From Golubevia sp. BC0850 (Eukaryota > Basidiomycota > Exobasidiomycetes > Golubeviales > Golubeviaceae), in assembly GCA_012976225.1 (NCBI GenBank), contig JAAVVG010000026.1, forward strand, positions 5,056 to 69,055: DNA of 64,000 nucleotides. The letters are read 5' to 3'. A program made the position numbers and the translations under genes. This document shows positions 24,529-36,720 of the stretch, piece after piece (within the stretch, counting starts at the first letter, position 1; each line of letters begins with the position of its first letter). The notes beneath the pieces were generated by a model. The model was given only the letters and a program-made list of their open reading frames with translations. It had not been told where the DNA came from and ran no database searches.

Positions 24529-27500
24529 ATGTCTGACATTGAAATCGACGTTGAAGCCTTTGGTCGCAGAGCATCTCAGTTAATCAAAGCTATTGGTGTG
24601 AGTGCCTACAAGTTTAGTTCAGTTCAGTTCAAGAAGGAGCAAGCGTCAACAAGGATCGAAGGAGTGGTATGAGGAGGCAGGGTGAAAGATCCTTTGAAGG
24701 AGGAAAAGCGTGGCAAGAAGAGGGATCTCTCTCTCATACGCTTCTCCCAGAGCAATGGAACAGAACATCATGAGAGATGATAGACTATGTGCAAAGAAAG
24801 AAACGAGGGAGGCAAAGGATTGACGCTCTACTTTGAGTTGTATCACCTCCTCATCCTCACCCTCCCCTCTCGCTCTCATCTAACCCTCTCTTCCTTCTCC
24901 TTTTCTTCTTACCGTCTTGCGCACAGTCTGATTCATCATCTTCAACTCTTTCGTCTGTGGACTCGGTCTTGGTCTCCCTAGGAGCTAGACAGCAAGATGA
25001 CATCTTTCTCAGCAAGGGTGGCGCTTTACATGTGAGTTCCTGTACTCTTTCTCTCTTCTGACTCTTTCATTCTCTATCGCTCTGTTGATAGAGATCTATG
25101 ATCGACTTCATTCTGATCCGAATCCTATCAGCTCTTGTAGCTGGGAAGGCTCGACTGGATCCTTCCTCCAAACCTGATCTAAGTTCTAACTCTACCTTTT
25201 CTCTCATTCTCCTCTACTGTTCATTGTCCTCAATCTGGCATATGATCAAATATGATTGCTTGTCACATTCCAGATCTGGTTGCTAGGTTACGAATTCCCA
25301 GCCACCTTGATTCTCTTGACTGCAGAGAAGATCATCTTTGTTACTAGTGCTTCTAAGGGTGAGTCATCTGCGACAGCTCAGGTTTGATGGGGATTCTGAA
25401 CATTGAGAATTAGGAAACATCAAAAGCGGGGTTCAGAAGAAAGGTCAGGGAGGGAGTTGAGTCTGAAGGTGGCAAGTGAATGCGTGCCAGTTCCCTAGAG
25501 GAGCTTCCTCCTGCTGCGCTCAGCAAGCTGCGATGTCTGAGAGATTACCTTCTCGAACTCATATGAATGACATCAGGTTCTCGTTCCCGACTGGTGATTT
25601 GAGCTGACTTCTTATCTCATCTCACCTCTGAAACTCTCTTCCTCTTTTGATCCTTCCTTTCAGCCAAACTCTTAGAATCTTTGACTCGTCAAAAGTCCGT
25701 CAAGGTTGAGATCATGAAGCGTCCAAAAGACGAAGAAGGTGGGAAAAAAGTCTTTGAAGAGTTCGCAGACAAGATTGGAGAAACTGGAGTGAGTGTTTCT
25801 TGAAAAGAGGGTCTTCGAATCCAAAGTTGAGGTGGAAGAAAGAGGGTTTCTCTTCCAGATCACTGAAAGCTGACTTCATTTTTTTCTTTTCTACAGTCAA
25901 AACTAGGGCTCTTCACCAAAGAAATCGCCACTGGAAAGTTTACCGACGAATGGAACAACATCTGGTCTTCCAAGAAACCTTCTTCCTTGGACGAGATCGA
26001 CGTCTCAGACGGAGTGGCCTCAGTTTGGCAAACCAAAGACGAAAACGAATTGAAATGCCATAGGATCGCTGCTAGACTTTCTACTCATTTGGTGGCCAAC
26101 TATTTTGCAGATGAGATGGGAAGGATTCTGGACGAGGGAAAGAAGGTTGGTTGTGAGAAGTTGGCTAGGAGAGTGGAGAATCGCTTGGAGGATGAAGATG
26201 CTTGGAAGAAGGCCAAGGGGATCAAAGAGGTGAGTGTTCTCCTCGAAGCTGAAGTGAATGGGATGGGGTCTTTGAGGGCGCTGATGAATGGTGTCTCTCT
26301 CGTCTCGCTTTCCTTTCCTCTCCTCTCCTTCTAGGCGGATACGAGTTTGGCAGAGTGGTGTCACTTACCTATCATTCAATCCGGAGGTATTTACGATATC
26401 AGACTCGCTGGTCAATCTTCAGACACCAAGTTGGATGGAAACGATTCTGCTGGGAATGTGGTGATCGCTAGCTTGGGAGTCAAGTACAAGAGTTATTGCT
26501 CTTGGGTTGGAAGGACTTTCTGTATCGATCCTCATAAGGTGAGTTTCTGGTTCTGTCTCTTGGACTTTCTTCGATCTCAAAAGGTCTGACTTGGCTCTTC
26601 TCTTTCTTCGCCCTGAACAGACCACTCAACGTCAATACGGAACTCTACTAGCTCTTCAAACCGAACTTGTGGACAACGTCTTGAAACCTGGAAAGACTGG
26701 CGCTGAGGTCTACTCGGAAGCTGTTGAATTCATGAAGAAGAAGGATGCTAAGTTAGCAGAGTCGATGCCAAAGACCTTGGGTTTCGCTGTGAGTTGTCTT
26801 TCCAGATTTTTCGAAGTTTGGTTTTCGACGTTTGTCTTTTCAAAGTTTGTTTCAAATCGCCAAGTCGACCTTTGATTTCTCACCTTGATCCCTTCTCTCT
26901 CTCCCTCTCCCTCTCCCTCTCAGACCGGTCTCGAACTTCGTGACTCGAGTTTCATCATCAGTGGCAAGAACAACAAGCCTCTGAAAGCCAACATGGTCAT
27001 CTGTCTAGCCTTAGGATTCACTGATCTACAAGACGAAGAGCCAAAACGCAAAGCTGAAGGAAAGAAGTACGCTCTTTCAGCTGTCGATACGATTAGGATC
27101 AACGAAGAGGGAGCTGCGACTATCTTGAGTGAGAGGATCAAGAGCGCATCTGACATGATGTTCTTCAACGTGAGTATCGATTCGAAATCTGTTTCCTAAG
27201 ATTTGAGTTAGATTTCTCGTTTCACTGACTCGCTGTCTCGTCATTCGATCTTCCTCGAACCCCCCAAGAACGATGACGAAGACTCAGAGAAGGAATCCAA
27301 ACGTTCTTCTCCTCAGAAGACCATCACTCCAGGAGGCAAAGTTCTTCGTAACAGAACCAACGCTGTCGCCACCGAATCTCTGGACAAACGTATCAAGGAA
27401 CACCAAAAAGAACTCGCCGACGCCAAGCACCAAGAAGGTCTAGACAAGTGGGCTGGAGAAGAAGGTGAAGGTGGAAAGGAGCGAGGAAAGACCTTTAAGA

Positions 27501-29322
27501 AGTTCGAGAGTTACAAAAAGGAATCCAACATGCCTATAGCTAGTAAGGCCGGAGATGTCAAGATCATCTTGGATCAAAGAGCCGCTTCAGTCCTTCTACC
27601 TATCTATGGATTCTCAGTCCCCTTCCATATCAACACCATCAAGAACGTCTCCAAGTCAGATGAAGGAGAGTGGACCTACCTTCGCTTCAACTTCATCAGT
27701 CCTGGTCAAATCATGGGAAAGAAGGAAGACGTTCCTTTCGAAGATCCAGAAGCTACCTTCATCAGGCAGATCAGTTTCAGATCTCAAGACGCTTTCCACT
27801 TCGGAGAACTAGCTAAGACGATCACTGACATGAAGAAAGAGGCGACTAAGAAGGAGACCGAGAAGAAGGAGATGGCAGACGTAGTCGTTCAAGACAAGCT
27901 CATCACCGTCAAAGGAAGACCCCCAGTTCTACCCGACGTCTTCCCTCGTCCAGCTCTCGAAGGAAAGCGTCATCCTGGAGACTTGGAAATCCACGCAAAT
28001 GGTATTAGATTCAAGTCGCCTTACAAGGAAGGTCATGTTATCGATCTTCTTTTCTCAAACATTCGTCATCTCTTCTACCAATCCTGTGAAGGAGAACTCA
28101 TCGCAATCATTCACATCCATCTCAAAGCTCCTATTCTAGTCGGAAAGAAGAAGGCTAAGGACGTTCAGTTCTTTAGAGAAGCTTCAGATGTTACTTTCGA
28201 TGAAACGGGAAATAAGAAGAGAAAGTACAGAACTGGAGATGAAGATGAGATTGAATTGGAACAGGAAGAGAAGAGAAGAAGACATCAACTTAACAAGGAA
28301 TTCAAGCACTTTGCTAACAAGATCGCTGAGGCTGTGAGTAATCCGAGAAAACTCTCGAAGGGAGGAGCTGAGATTGTTGTCTGCATATCATCTCATCTCT
28401 CTTCTCCCTCTTCTCTCAATTTTGTTCTTTCTTCGCCCAGTCCGATGGTCGTTTCAGTGTCGATGTTCCAATGCGTGAACTCGGATTCAGTGGTGTCCCT
28501 CATCGTACCAACGTTCAGATCCTTCCAACCACCGACTGCATCGTCCATCTCACCGATCCACCTTTCTTCGTCGTCTCTCTCGCCGATATCGAAGTCGCTC
28601 ATTTGGAGAGAGTAGCCTATGGTCTCAAGAACTTTGATCTGGTTTTGGTCCTCAGTGACTTCTCGAAGCAACCTCTTCACATCAATTCGATTCCCATGAC
28701 TGTGAGTGCAATTTCTGCCCGATTTTGGATGTTGGAGTACCTTTTGCTGACTCCGTTGATCTTTCTTTCCTTCCCTCCCAATCAGCAACTCGACTCCGTC
28801 AAGGAATTCTTGGATTCAGTTGATATCTGCATCTCTGAAGGACCTGTCAATTTGAATTGGTCAGCCATTATCAAGACGATTCAAGACGATCCTTATGACT
28901 TCTTCAACGAAGGTGGTTGGGGTTTCCTGCGCTCTTCTGGATCTGATGGTGGTTCTTCAGAATCGGAATCTGGATCTTCCTTCGGAGATGAGGAAGAAGC
29001 GGTTGCAGAGATCGCTTCTTCAGACGAAGATCCTTCTGACGACGATGATGCTTCTGACTTTGGTGGATCTGATGACTCGGGAAGTGATGCTGAGGGCGAT
29101 CTCTCAGAAAGTGGGGAGGATTGGGATGAACTTGAGAGGAAGGTGAGTACTCTTGTTGACGAGGGAAGGCAAGAAGGGCGGAATACATTTGATTGCTGAC
29201 CTGTCCTTCTCTTTGCTCTCCAACTCTCTTCTTCTTTCCAGGCTGCTCGTGCTGATGACAAGAAAGGTGGGGAATCGGAAGATGAAGATACTAAGAAGAA
29301 GAAGAAGAAAGGCGGAAGATGA
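24529..29322 (+). CDS. SPT16: FACT complex subunit Spt16
   Basis: Twelve exons give 1,032 residues, close to yeast Spt16: 24529-24597, 24927-25031, 25274-25358, 25664-25788, 25897-26229, 26335-26538, 26621-26788, 26924-27169, 27269-28333, 28441-28701, 28786-29142 and 29242-29322. FACT is the histone chaperone that opens and rebuilds nucleosomes for RNA polymerase II and replication. The N-terminal two-fifths is the inactive aminopeptidase-like domain ([16 protein letters not shown] near its end). The middle and dimerisation region ([36 protein letters not shown]) follows. Then comes a long acidic tail of Asp/Glu/Ser, and finally a lysine run. Eleven introns are more than in most genes here. 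All joins are phase-checked. Confidence 0.96.
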
Positions 29323-29639
29323 TATTAGGACGGGAAGGTCATTTCTGTTCCTGAGGTTTTGGTTTTGGTTCGTTTCCTCTTCAATTTGTTTCTCTACCTT
29401 ACTGTTTCTATCCAAAAAATTCTGGTCCTTTTCATTGCTGTGGAAGTATTTCTGAGGGAGTTGTGACTTCTCGCCAGGCGAAGCAAGTTGTCACTTCTGC
29501 TTTTTAAAATGCAATCTCTCTAGACAGTCTCTTGTTGGGACAAAAGCTTATACAGAGGTTGGAACATTTCTGTGAGAGACCTTATAACTGCACATCTGAT
29601 TGATTTGAGTCGCAGTGCTTCACGAAAGGAGGCAAACAT
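29323..29639. other. SPT16 3' flank
   Basis: AT-richer, T-run-containing sequence after the SPT16 stop, with no gene. It leads into the F-box-family pseudogene. Confidence 0.4.
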
Positions 29640-30573
29640 CATGAACACCGTTCCTATTCGATTCCACGTCCAAGAGCCGCTTCCTCTCCATCTCTTCCAC
29701 CACAATTTCCCCGCCATCTTCAGTCTTCCGTTTTGAGAACCAAGGTTTCGAAGAGTTTGAGTGAGCGATGCTCAACCTGCTAGAAGACTCCGATGAGATG
29801 GTGAAAGCAAGGGAGGTTTGCTTGTCATGGTTAGATATCATTAACGACAACAAGAGTCTATGAAGGAGGTTAATCCTGCAAACGCATTATGTCGAAGATC
29901 TGGAGACAGTACTCGACCTGTTTCACATCAAAAGCGAAGGAACTCTTCAGGAGGTTAGACAGTCTCAGCTCCCTCTAGGTCCCCTATCTCCAGTCTGCTT
30001 CGGAGTGGAGAAGAATTTTAGGAAGATGATCTCGGACTTTGAAGCATCTCTGGATCGGCATTTGGGACGACGAATGGGACGACGAGGAGGAAGAAACCGA
30101 ACTTCCACTTCTGCACTTTCCTGTCCTTCAGGTCCTCGAACTGCATTCTGAATCAACCCAACCCTTTCCGAACTGGATGGTTATTCCCACCTCTACTGCT
30201 CTGATTCTCTCTCGGGGTCCCGGGGGTTCTAACAGAAATACCTTCAGTGTCTGAGATTTGGGTTAATGTGGATCAGCTCAATCACCTCCAAAATCTGCTA
30301 GAAAGAGCTCCTATCTTAAAGAAACTGGGGATCTAGGTCGAACGCTATTCCTGGGAGAAGCATGTGGACAGTAGTCCGCTATTAAGATTTTTACGTCAAA
30401 GAAAAGAGATGGTGGAAAAGGGAACGCTTATAGATGGGATCAAAATGATTCCCATCGAGACTCTACTTCTCTCTCGGTCTACCTTCCAGTCGAGCGAGGC
30501 AGAAGAATTGGGGAGTGTTGTGAATGAGATTATTTGGGTCGCCCCGGATGATCTGATTGAGGTGATGTTGTGA
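29640..30573 (+). pseudogene. F-box/leucine-rich family pseudogene
   Basis: Translations in two or three frames give pieces of one F-box-type protein. Near 29770-29850 one reads EDSDEMVKAREVCLSWLDII, the second half of an F-box. This is followed in the same frame by a stop at about 29860 where the family would have Trp, and then by more coding-like text. A leucine-rich middle (FPVLQVLELHSE) lies at 30039-30250. The C-terminal part (NHLQNLLERAPILKKLGI, a stop near 30336, then IPIETLLLSRSTF) runs to 30573. Stops and frame changes mark it as a pseudogene. It looks like the same family as the locus at 6.3-7.3 kb. A host origin is assumed; no mobile-element flanks are visible. Confidence 0.65.
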
Positions 30574-31107
30574 CCTTTTCAAGGGGTGAGTTTCAAACGT
30601 GTTAAAGAAGGATGGCGGTTCCGAAACCAATCGATCGCTGACGTCCCACTGCTACATCCAAACCTCCTCTTTTGACTTATCTGATGGTTCTCTTCAGTAC
30701 AATGTGTCATCGCCCTCCCTTTGATCAGATACTTCCGGGATCTCTTCGCCTTGGACCGAATCTACCTTTCTCGACTGGGCCTCAGTTCTTTTGATCACAC
30801 TTCATTTTACTATCAAAATGACCAAGAGAAACTTCGAATTACTCCTCTCTTTTCGTCCTTGGTCATCTTTCTTCAAGCCCTTCGGTTTACCTTTCTCTCG
30901 GTACTTCTCAACCAACGCTTTTGTCCCCTCTTTTCTTTCCGATTTTTCCCTCATAGTGTTCTGTATCCTTTTTGATTTGACAAGTTGCTGCAACAGTTAC
31001 AAATACAAGAGACCTTACCCCCTCTCCCCGTCAACTCCCTCTCACTCTTATCCAAAATTCTCTTCAACTCTCCGCACAAACACCTCAGATCCCAACAAAA
31101 CCAAACT
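30574..31107. other. Intergenic region with RRP43 relic
   Basis: Short plus-strand open frames (30721-30975, 30791-31111) show no domain. The right part holds the RRP43-derived fragment listed separately. Confidence 0.4.
30985..31085 (-). repeat. Diverged copy of the RRP43 3' end
   Basis: The plus strand here matches, with gaps, the RRP43 terminal coding and 3' UTR sequence at about 31836-31950. Shared blocks include TACAAATACAA, CCCTCTCACTCT, TCTCTTCAA and TCTCC. Read on the minus strand it gives CGELKRILDKSERELTGR, beside WGELKRVLEESERVLAERRK in RRP43. It lacks the rest of the gene and a stop at the matching place. Confidence 0.65.
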
Positions 31108-31634
31108 TTAATTCTCATTTTCAGTCTCTTGTCCAGAAGTTTCGGTCAAAGCCACTTCGCTTTCGTCGTCGCTCTGAGAGAAATTTGATTGCTGTCTGTG
31201 ACCTGAACCCTTTGTCACATCGACGAGCTGAAGAAGCAGACTTGTGATCTGGGACAGCTGGGAACGAGGGAGAAAATGTCAGATGCATCTGGAGTAGGGC
31301 AGAAAGAGCAGTTCTCGAGCATTTCTCACTTGAGCTTGCATCGCCTGTCTTCCGGTGTCGACAGCTTCTCTTTGGCGTAACAGGGTCGTCATCTGTGAGA
31401 TGAAAGAGGGGGGAAAAAACGCGAAGGTCTATGAGCTTGTATGTTCTTGAACCATGTTGGAAGCTAACGAAATCCTTTCCCACTCAGTTCGTCGTGTCTT
31501 CCCTCTTGCCTTTTCTCTTCCCTTAGTATCGTTCTGAGAATGGATAGCCTGACTTCTCTCCCCTCTTCGATTTCCCTGATTTCTCTCTCTTTCTCCTCCT
31601 CAATTTGACTCTGTCGGAGTATTAAGTTCTCCAT
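31108..31634 (-). CDS. Small coiled-coil protein, unknown function
   Basis: The proposed exons are 31634-31554, 31392-31330 and 31257-31108 (97 residues). The last intron (GTGAGA...TTCCCAG) is convincing. It joins TGRQAMQAQ to LSQITSLLLQLVD, which continues a heptad-like pattern. The tail is Asp/Glu/Ser-rich and ends ETENEN. The first exon (MENLILRQSQIEEEKEREI...) is highly charged and coiled-coil-like, but its GTCAGG donor is weak and an alternative end is possible. The size and shape recall small kinetochore or tethering subunits, but no residue pattern lets me name one. It lies 247 bases downstream of RRP43 on the same strand. Confidence 0.45.
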
Positions 31635-31881
31635 GTTTAAAACTTTGAGTACTGATGTGAGGAAGGTTGACGAACAACGACTTGCAGAGAGATAAAGAAT
31701 TTCACGTCACCGGATGCGCAAGAGTAGCACGATTTGGCGATTCGCCAAAATTAAACCAATTCGTTGCTTCTTTCTGAAATCACCCTGATTTCTTCTCAGC
31801 TTGTGATTCTCGCTATAAAGATCGAAGACACCTTAAATGCAACAAGTACAAATACAAACATAGATCATCCTCCCCTTTTTT

Positions 31882-33712
31882 TTATTTCCTCCTCTCCGCC
31901 AACACCCTCTCACTCTCCTCCAAAACTCTCTTCAATTCTCCCCACCTCTTTCTACTCCTAGCCAAAGCGACCTTTACAGTTTGATTTGAATCCAACTTGA
32001 TCTTCTCCAGTCCCTCACCTCTCATGATTCTCTCCAACCCCTTGATTTGCATCGATTTCACCAATTCAGAGTCTTGTTTTCCAGAATGAGTCTCAGGCAA
32101 ATGGACAGAGGAAAACAAACCGGAGAGGGAAATTTGAGTGGGTTGGAGTTGAGGTGGATTGTCGGTTGAAGTTGAAGTGGTACTTGAACTTGAGGGAGAT
32201 GAAAGAGTGAGATTTAAAGATGAGGAAAGAAAGGAAGTTTCAAAGGATGTTGGGTCTGAAAGAAGATGTTTGCTGAGAGATTGAGGGAGAAAGAAGTGAT
32301 GAGAGAGAAAAAGTTAGTAATTGTAGCATGGATGAGTGGATTTGGGATTTGGTCTTGGAATTGATTTTCAGCTAGCTTTGATCATGAAGGGGACTTGATG
32401 AGAAAGAAGATGTTTCTCCGAAGCACTCACCCTTCCCAAACTCCAAAAGTGCAAGTCAAAGGTAAACCTCTCAGATCAAGAGGATGAGAATCTTCATCTA
32501 GAGGAGAACACAGAATCTGTCCTGAAGTTGGATCTAGGGTTGCTTTCGGTAATCTCACTGTTAGATCGAGACAAAAAGTCAGAGCCAGGGGAAGATTGGT
32601 TAGGTCACCGAAATAGAAAACACACAGGTTCGGTCAGCCAAAGATGAGCCAGCTAAAATCGTAAAATCGAGAGGAGAGAACCAACTTCATCGAGGTCTCT
32701 TTCTTCTGTTCTTTCTCGAATGATCACGACGAGCCAATTTGGAGCATCTAGCTTCGTTGAGTAGTGATTCTACCAACCGAAATGTAAGAAAACAACGGAA
32801 CAAGAAAGGCTGGTTGACTCACCATCTCTTAAAGCAGCCACCGTCCCTAGAACTGCTGCGTCCAAGACCCCTGAATCCCAACTGAGAACTGTGACATCGA
32901 GGTATAGACACCAAGAGGCCACTCCAGGAGAGATGTTGAGCGAAGTCAAGGGTAGGTAGGAAGATCTGAGAGAGAGAAGAAGGTTGGGAAGAAGGGTCAG
33001 TTGGAGCTGACCGGGGAAAGAGGTTGAACGTGCAACAAAGGATTTGACAGTAAAGGTTCAAAAGAAAAGAACTCGGAATGTTTCTTGCGAGAAAGGAGAA
33101 GGATGTGAAGCGATTTGATTAGGGTCCCCTTCGAAAGCTTCCTGTTGTTCTTTTTTTCCCTCAAAGGTCCTCGGTCTCTTGATCTCTCTCCCTTACCTTT
33201 CAAGGTTCCTCTGATCTATTACTGTTCAGACCAACTGGTACTCACGAATCCAATATGGCATTCAAAGCGCTAGTCAAACGCATAGCCTCATCATTTGGAG
33301 GACCTGATCTGAATTTTGAGTTTGAAATGGGACCGATCTCAACGTTTGAAATGATGTAACCTCTATTTGGAAACTCTTCTGTTGTAGGAGAGATCTCAGG
33401 AGTGATGTTGGTTAAGATCGAAGTACCTCCAAGAGTCATCATGGCTGAAGAAGATCGAATCGAACTTGATGAGGATGAAGTAGAAGTAGAGGTAGGATCA
33501 GGATTCAGTGAAGAGGTTAAAGGAGAGATGATTAAATTCACATTTCTAAATTGAGTGAAATCTCTACCATCGTCTCGTAGAGAAGAGGATAAGAATCGAG
33601 AAAGATAGCTTGATGGATGAAGGAGTGAGAAAATTGAGGAAGAGGAAGAGGAGGTGATCGAGGTAGCAGTAGCAGTAGCAGTTGCAGGTTCAGCTGTTGA
33701 CGTTGTTGCCAT
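31882..33712 (-). CDS. RRP43: Exosome complex subunit Rrp43 (RNase PH family)
   Basis: Four exons (33712-33246, 32965-32823, 32557-32431 and 32272-31882) give 375 residues. The protein is one of the six catalytically silent RNase PH-like ring subunits of the nuclear and cytoplasmic exosome, which degrades and trims RNA. The conserved path is visible: EIGPISNSKFRSGPPNDEA, then ASWCLYLDVTVLSWDSGVLD, then VRLPKATLDPTSG, then SDPTSFE. An Ala/Thr/Ser-rich N-terminus and a Ser/Thr insert of about 40 residues before the last helix are extra. It ends in a long basic helix. Introns 1 (280 bases) and 2 (265 bases) are longer than average. The gene sits head-to-head with BCS1. Confidence 0.9.
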
Positions 33713-33882
33713 GTTTGTAAGAGATCTTATGATAACCTACTTCAAGTTTAAGTTAGAATCAGTGACTGGCTTTAATTGTGGATGATGGGTGTGATACAAG
33801 GTGTTGCTCTCTCTGTCTTGGTGTCTTTCTTCCTTTCCTCATCTCTCCTCTCCTCTTCGCGGCTCTTCTCCGCAAAGAAAGA
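33713..33882. promoter_or_regulatory. Short divergent promoter, RRP43/BCS1
   Basis: Only 170 bases separate the two ATGs, so the genes must share regulatory sequence. If BCS1 starts at the upstream in-frame ATG (33778) the gap is 65 bases. CT-rich on the BCS1 side; no TATA box seen. Confidence 0.5.
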
Positions 33883-36292
33883 ATGTTCTCAGCTTCAAGA
33901 ACATCTTTAACATCTGAAACCAGCTCAAATCCTCAATCAAGTTCAAGTTCATTAGAGAATGGAGTCCCATCAAACTCTGAGGTAGTAACCCCTCCATCTC
34001 CATCATCTCCACTCTCCCTCTCCTCTCTTCTAGATTCCAATCCATTGTTCTCTGCTGGTTTCGGTTTAATGATCTTTGGTTCAGTCCTTGCACTTTCTAG
34101 AAAAGGTTTAACCTTAGCAGCTTCAACAGCTCAACGTAGATTGTTAATCTCTTTAGAGATCCCATCAAAGGATAAATCTCATCCTTGGTTCTTACATTGG
34201 ATGGGTGAACAAGCTAAAGCTCAATCTATGAGACAAGCTGGTCTTTTAGGTGGAGTCAAGAGAGAGAGTTTCTCTGAGTTTTTGGGAATGACTAAGGTCA
34301 AGGAAGCAGCTGGAGCTGGAGTGGGATCTCTCGATAAGGAAATTCCCAACCCTCTGACTTCAAGAGACGGATACAATGTCTCACCAGTCAGGATTCGATC
34401 TCATGATTTATCAGTTGAAACTAGTTATGTAGGGAAAGATGCCAATGGAACTGGTAATGGTAATGGGTTCGATGAAATCGGTGAGAGAGCTGAAGCTAGA
34501 TTCACTTTGGTTCCTGGACCTGGAACTCATTGGTTTAGGTTTAGAGGAGTTTGGATGAGAGTGAGTATTTAGAGAGAGACAGAGACAGAGAGAGAGAGGT
34601 GGGAAGGAGAGCTGTCGAAAGTCACAGGAAGAGATGATGGACGTACCCTTCTCCTCATTGGAGAAGCATCGAGGTCTTGGTTCCAATTGCCTTTCTGTTC
34701 CTTTTCTTTTTTGCTCTTTCAAAGTAAAAGTAAGGATCTGTCGTTTGGTTTCTTGAGGTTCTCTGGTCTTCTTCTTCAACGAGAGGCAAAGTTTTAGTCT
34801 CGATTCTATCGAGTCTTCCAAAAAGGCAACCTCTCTAACCTTTCTCTCTCTCCCCCTTTCTATTTCCCCATTCTTCTCCCTTCTCATCCCATCCTCCCCA
34901 AACCTTCCTCAGCTGCAACGAGAAAAAAACACCAGAATGGTAGACATCCGTTCGGGAGCACCTTTAGAAACCATCACTTTAACCACTCTCTATTCGTTCT
35001 CGCACCTCTTTCCTCAACTTCTATCTGAAGCTCGTCAACTAGCTTTATCGGCCACCGAAGGAAAGACTTCGATTTTCACAGCATGGGGTACAGAATGGAG
35101 ACCCTTTGGGAAACCTAGAAGGACTAGAGAGTTGGGAAGCGTGATCCTTGGAGGGGATCAAAAGGAGAGGATCAAGGAGGATTTGGAGATGTTCATGAAG
35201 AGAGGGAGGTGGTACAGTGAGAGAGGTGAGTTTTGAGAATCAAGGGAGGGGAGAAGAACGGGAAGTGTGTGTGAGAGAGCTGTCGAGAAGGTAACCCTGA
35301 CGTAAGACTATCCTCTTGTTCTCGAACTTCTCAACTCTCAATGCTTAGGTATACCGTATAGAAGAGGGTATCTACTTCATGGTTCTCCAGGATCAGGGAA
35401 ATCCTCCTTCATAACCGCCTTAGCTGGTTCATTCGATTTCAACATTTGTCTCTTAAACCTTTCAGAAAGAGGTTTGACAGATGATAAATTGAATCACTTA
35501 ATGTCTTCTTTACCTTCTAGGTCGATTTTGCTACTTGAAGATATTGATGCTGCTTTTTCTGGTAGGAAACAAGTTGATGGAGGAGGTGGGATGGCTTCAG
35601 ATGGTTATCAATCTTCAGTGACTTTCTCAGGTCTTCTTAACGCTTTGGATGGAGTTGCAAGTGGTGAAAAAAGAATCACTTTTATGACTACCAATCATGT
35701 TGAAAAACTTGATGGTGCACTTATAAGACCTGGTAGAGTTGATATCATTGCTGAATTGGGTGATGCCATGAAAGATCAGGTCAGGGAATTGGTGGTCAAC
35801 TTTTATGGGGATAGAGATGAGAAGAGCAATTTGGGAGAGAGGAAAGATGTTTCTGGAATCCAAAGGAAAGAGGAAGGGAAAGTTTTGGAATCTTCTATCA
35901 CAACTCCAATTTCTCAAATTGAACTTGAACGAATAGCTTCAACTTTCGCAGAGACGGTTATCAAGACTTCTTTAAACCGAAGATTGAATCTAGGTTTAGA
36001 TCCTACTGGTCGATATTCACTTTCAGATCCATCTTCAAGTCTAACAACTTCAACTGCTTCCACCTCAACTCCTTCAACTTCAGCTTCGATTTCAAACTCT
36101 TCGACTCCCTCTCCACCTCCTTTCTCTTCATCTCCAAGACCTTCAAACCCTCAAACCGTTTCTCAGACCTCAGCGGCAGCTCCGAAACCTGCTGCTAGAG
36201 GTGGAGTCAGTATGGCTGAATTGCAAGGGCTTTTCATTAGATTCCCAGGAGATGTTAGAGAGGCTGTGAGAGCGTTTGAGGAGGAGAATTAG
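33883..36292 (+). CDS. BCS1: Mitochondrial AAA chaperone Bcs1
   Basis: Three exons (33883-34560, 34913-35225 and 35349-36292) give 644 residues. Bcs1 translocates the Rieske iron-sulfur protein across the inner membrane for complex III assembly. A single membrane segment lies near residues 45-70 ([17 protein letters not shown]), followed by the Bcs1-specific domain (FLHWM..., [18 protein letters not shown]). Walker [11 protein letters not shown] is near 341 and Walker [12 protein letters not shown] near 389. [19 protein letters not shown] follows. It is longer than yeast Bcs1 (~456). The extra length is a Ser-rich N-terminus and a Ser/Thr/Pro-rich insert (about 560-620) before the last helix. 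An upstream in-frame ATG at 33778 would add 35 hydrophobic residues. Confidence 0.93.
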
Positions 36293-36720
36293 GTCGTTTC
36301 AGAGGGATCTCATGCTTTGAACCAGGCTGAAGACAATGCAATTTGTATTATACACATCTTTAGAGAGACAACATTGCTTCATTTTGGGACATCTTGCAAA
36401 TCACAGGGCTGCTTAGTATGTCGCCAGACCTTATTGCTTCACCGGGAGGGACTGGAAGTCAGACCAAGGGCTGCTGCACTTCTAGTGAGACGTGTCGATT
36501 TGCCAGACAAAGGGAGAGAACAAGATCAAGCCTTAAGCCTGGTAGCATCAACAGACCTAGAGGTGGATTAAGGACACTTTTGGAAGTTGCAGAAGGGGAA
36601 CAACAAGGATCTTTCCCTCTTCGTCCATCACTCGTCACTCCCTTCCACCCCACGCTCGCCTATCAGATTCGATCCTTCCTCCTCTCTAGCACTTTTTGAT
36701 TGCGATCTCATCTGGAAGTT
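36293..36720. other. Intergenic region, BCS1 to EDC3-like gene
   Basis: 428 bases with no gene. Short open frames overlap in two frames without domain content. The last 100 bases are CT-rich and lead to the ATG at 36721. Confidence 0.4.

Noticed and set aside
31108-31634. Naming the small coiled-coil gene as a DASH subunit (Dad1/Dad2)
   Set aside because: Length and helix content fit, but none of the residue patterns I know for those proteins are present.
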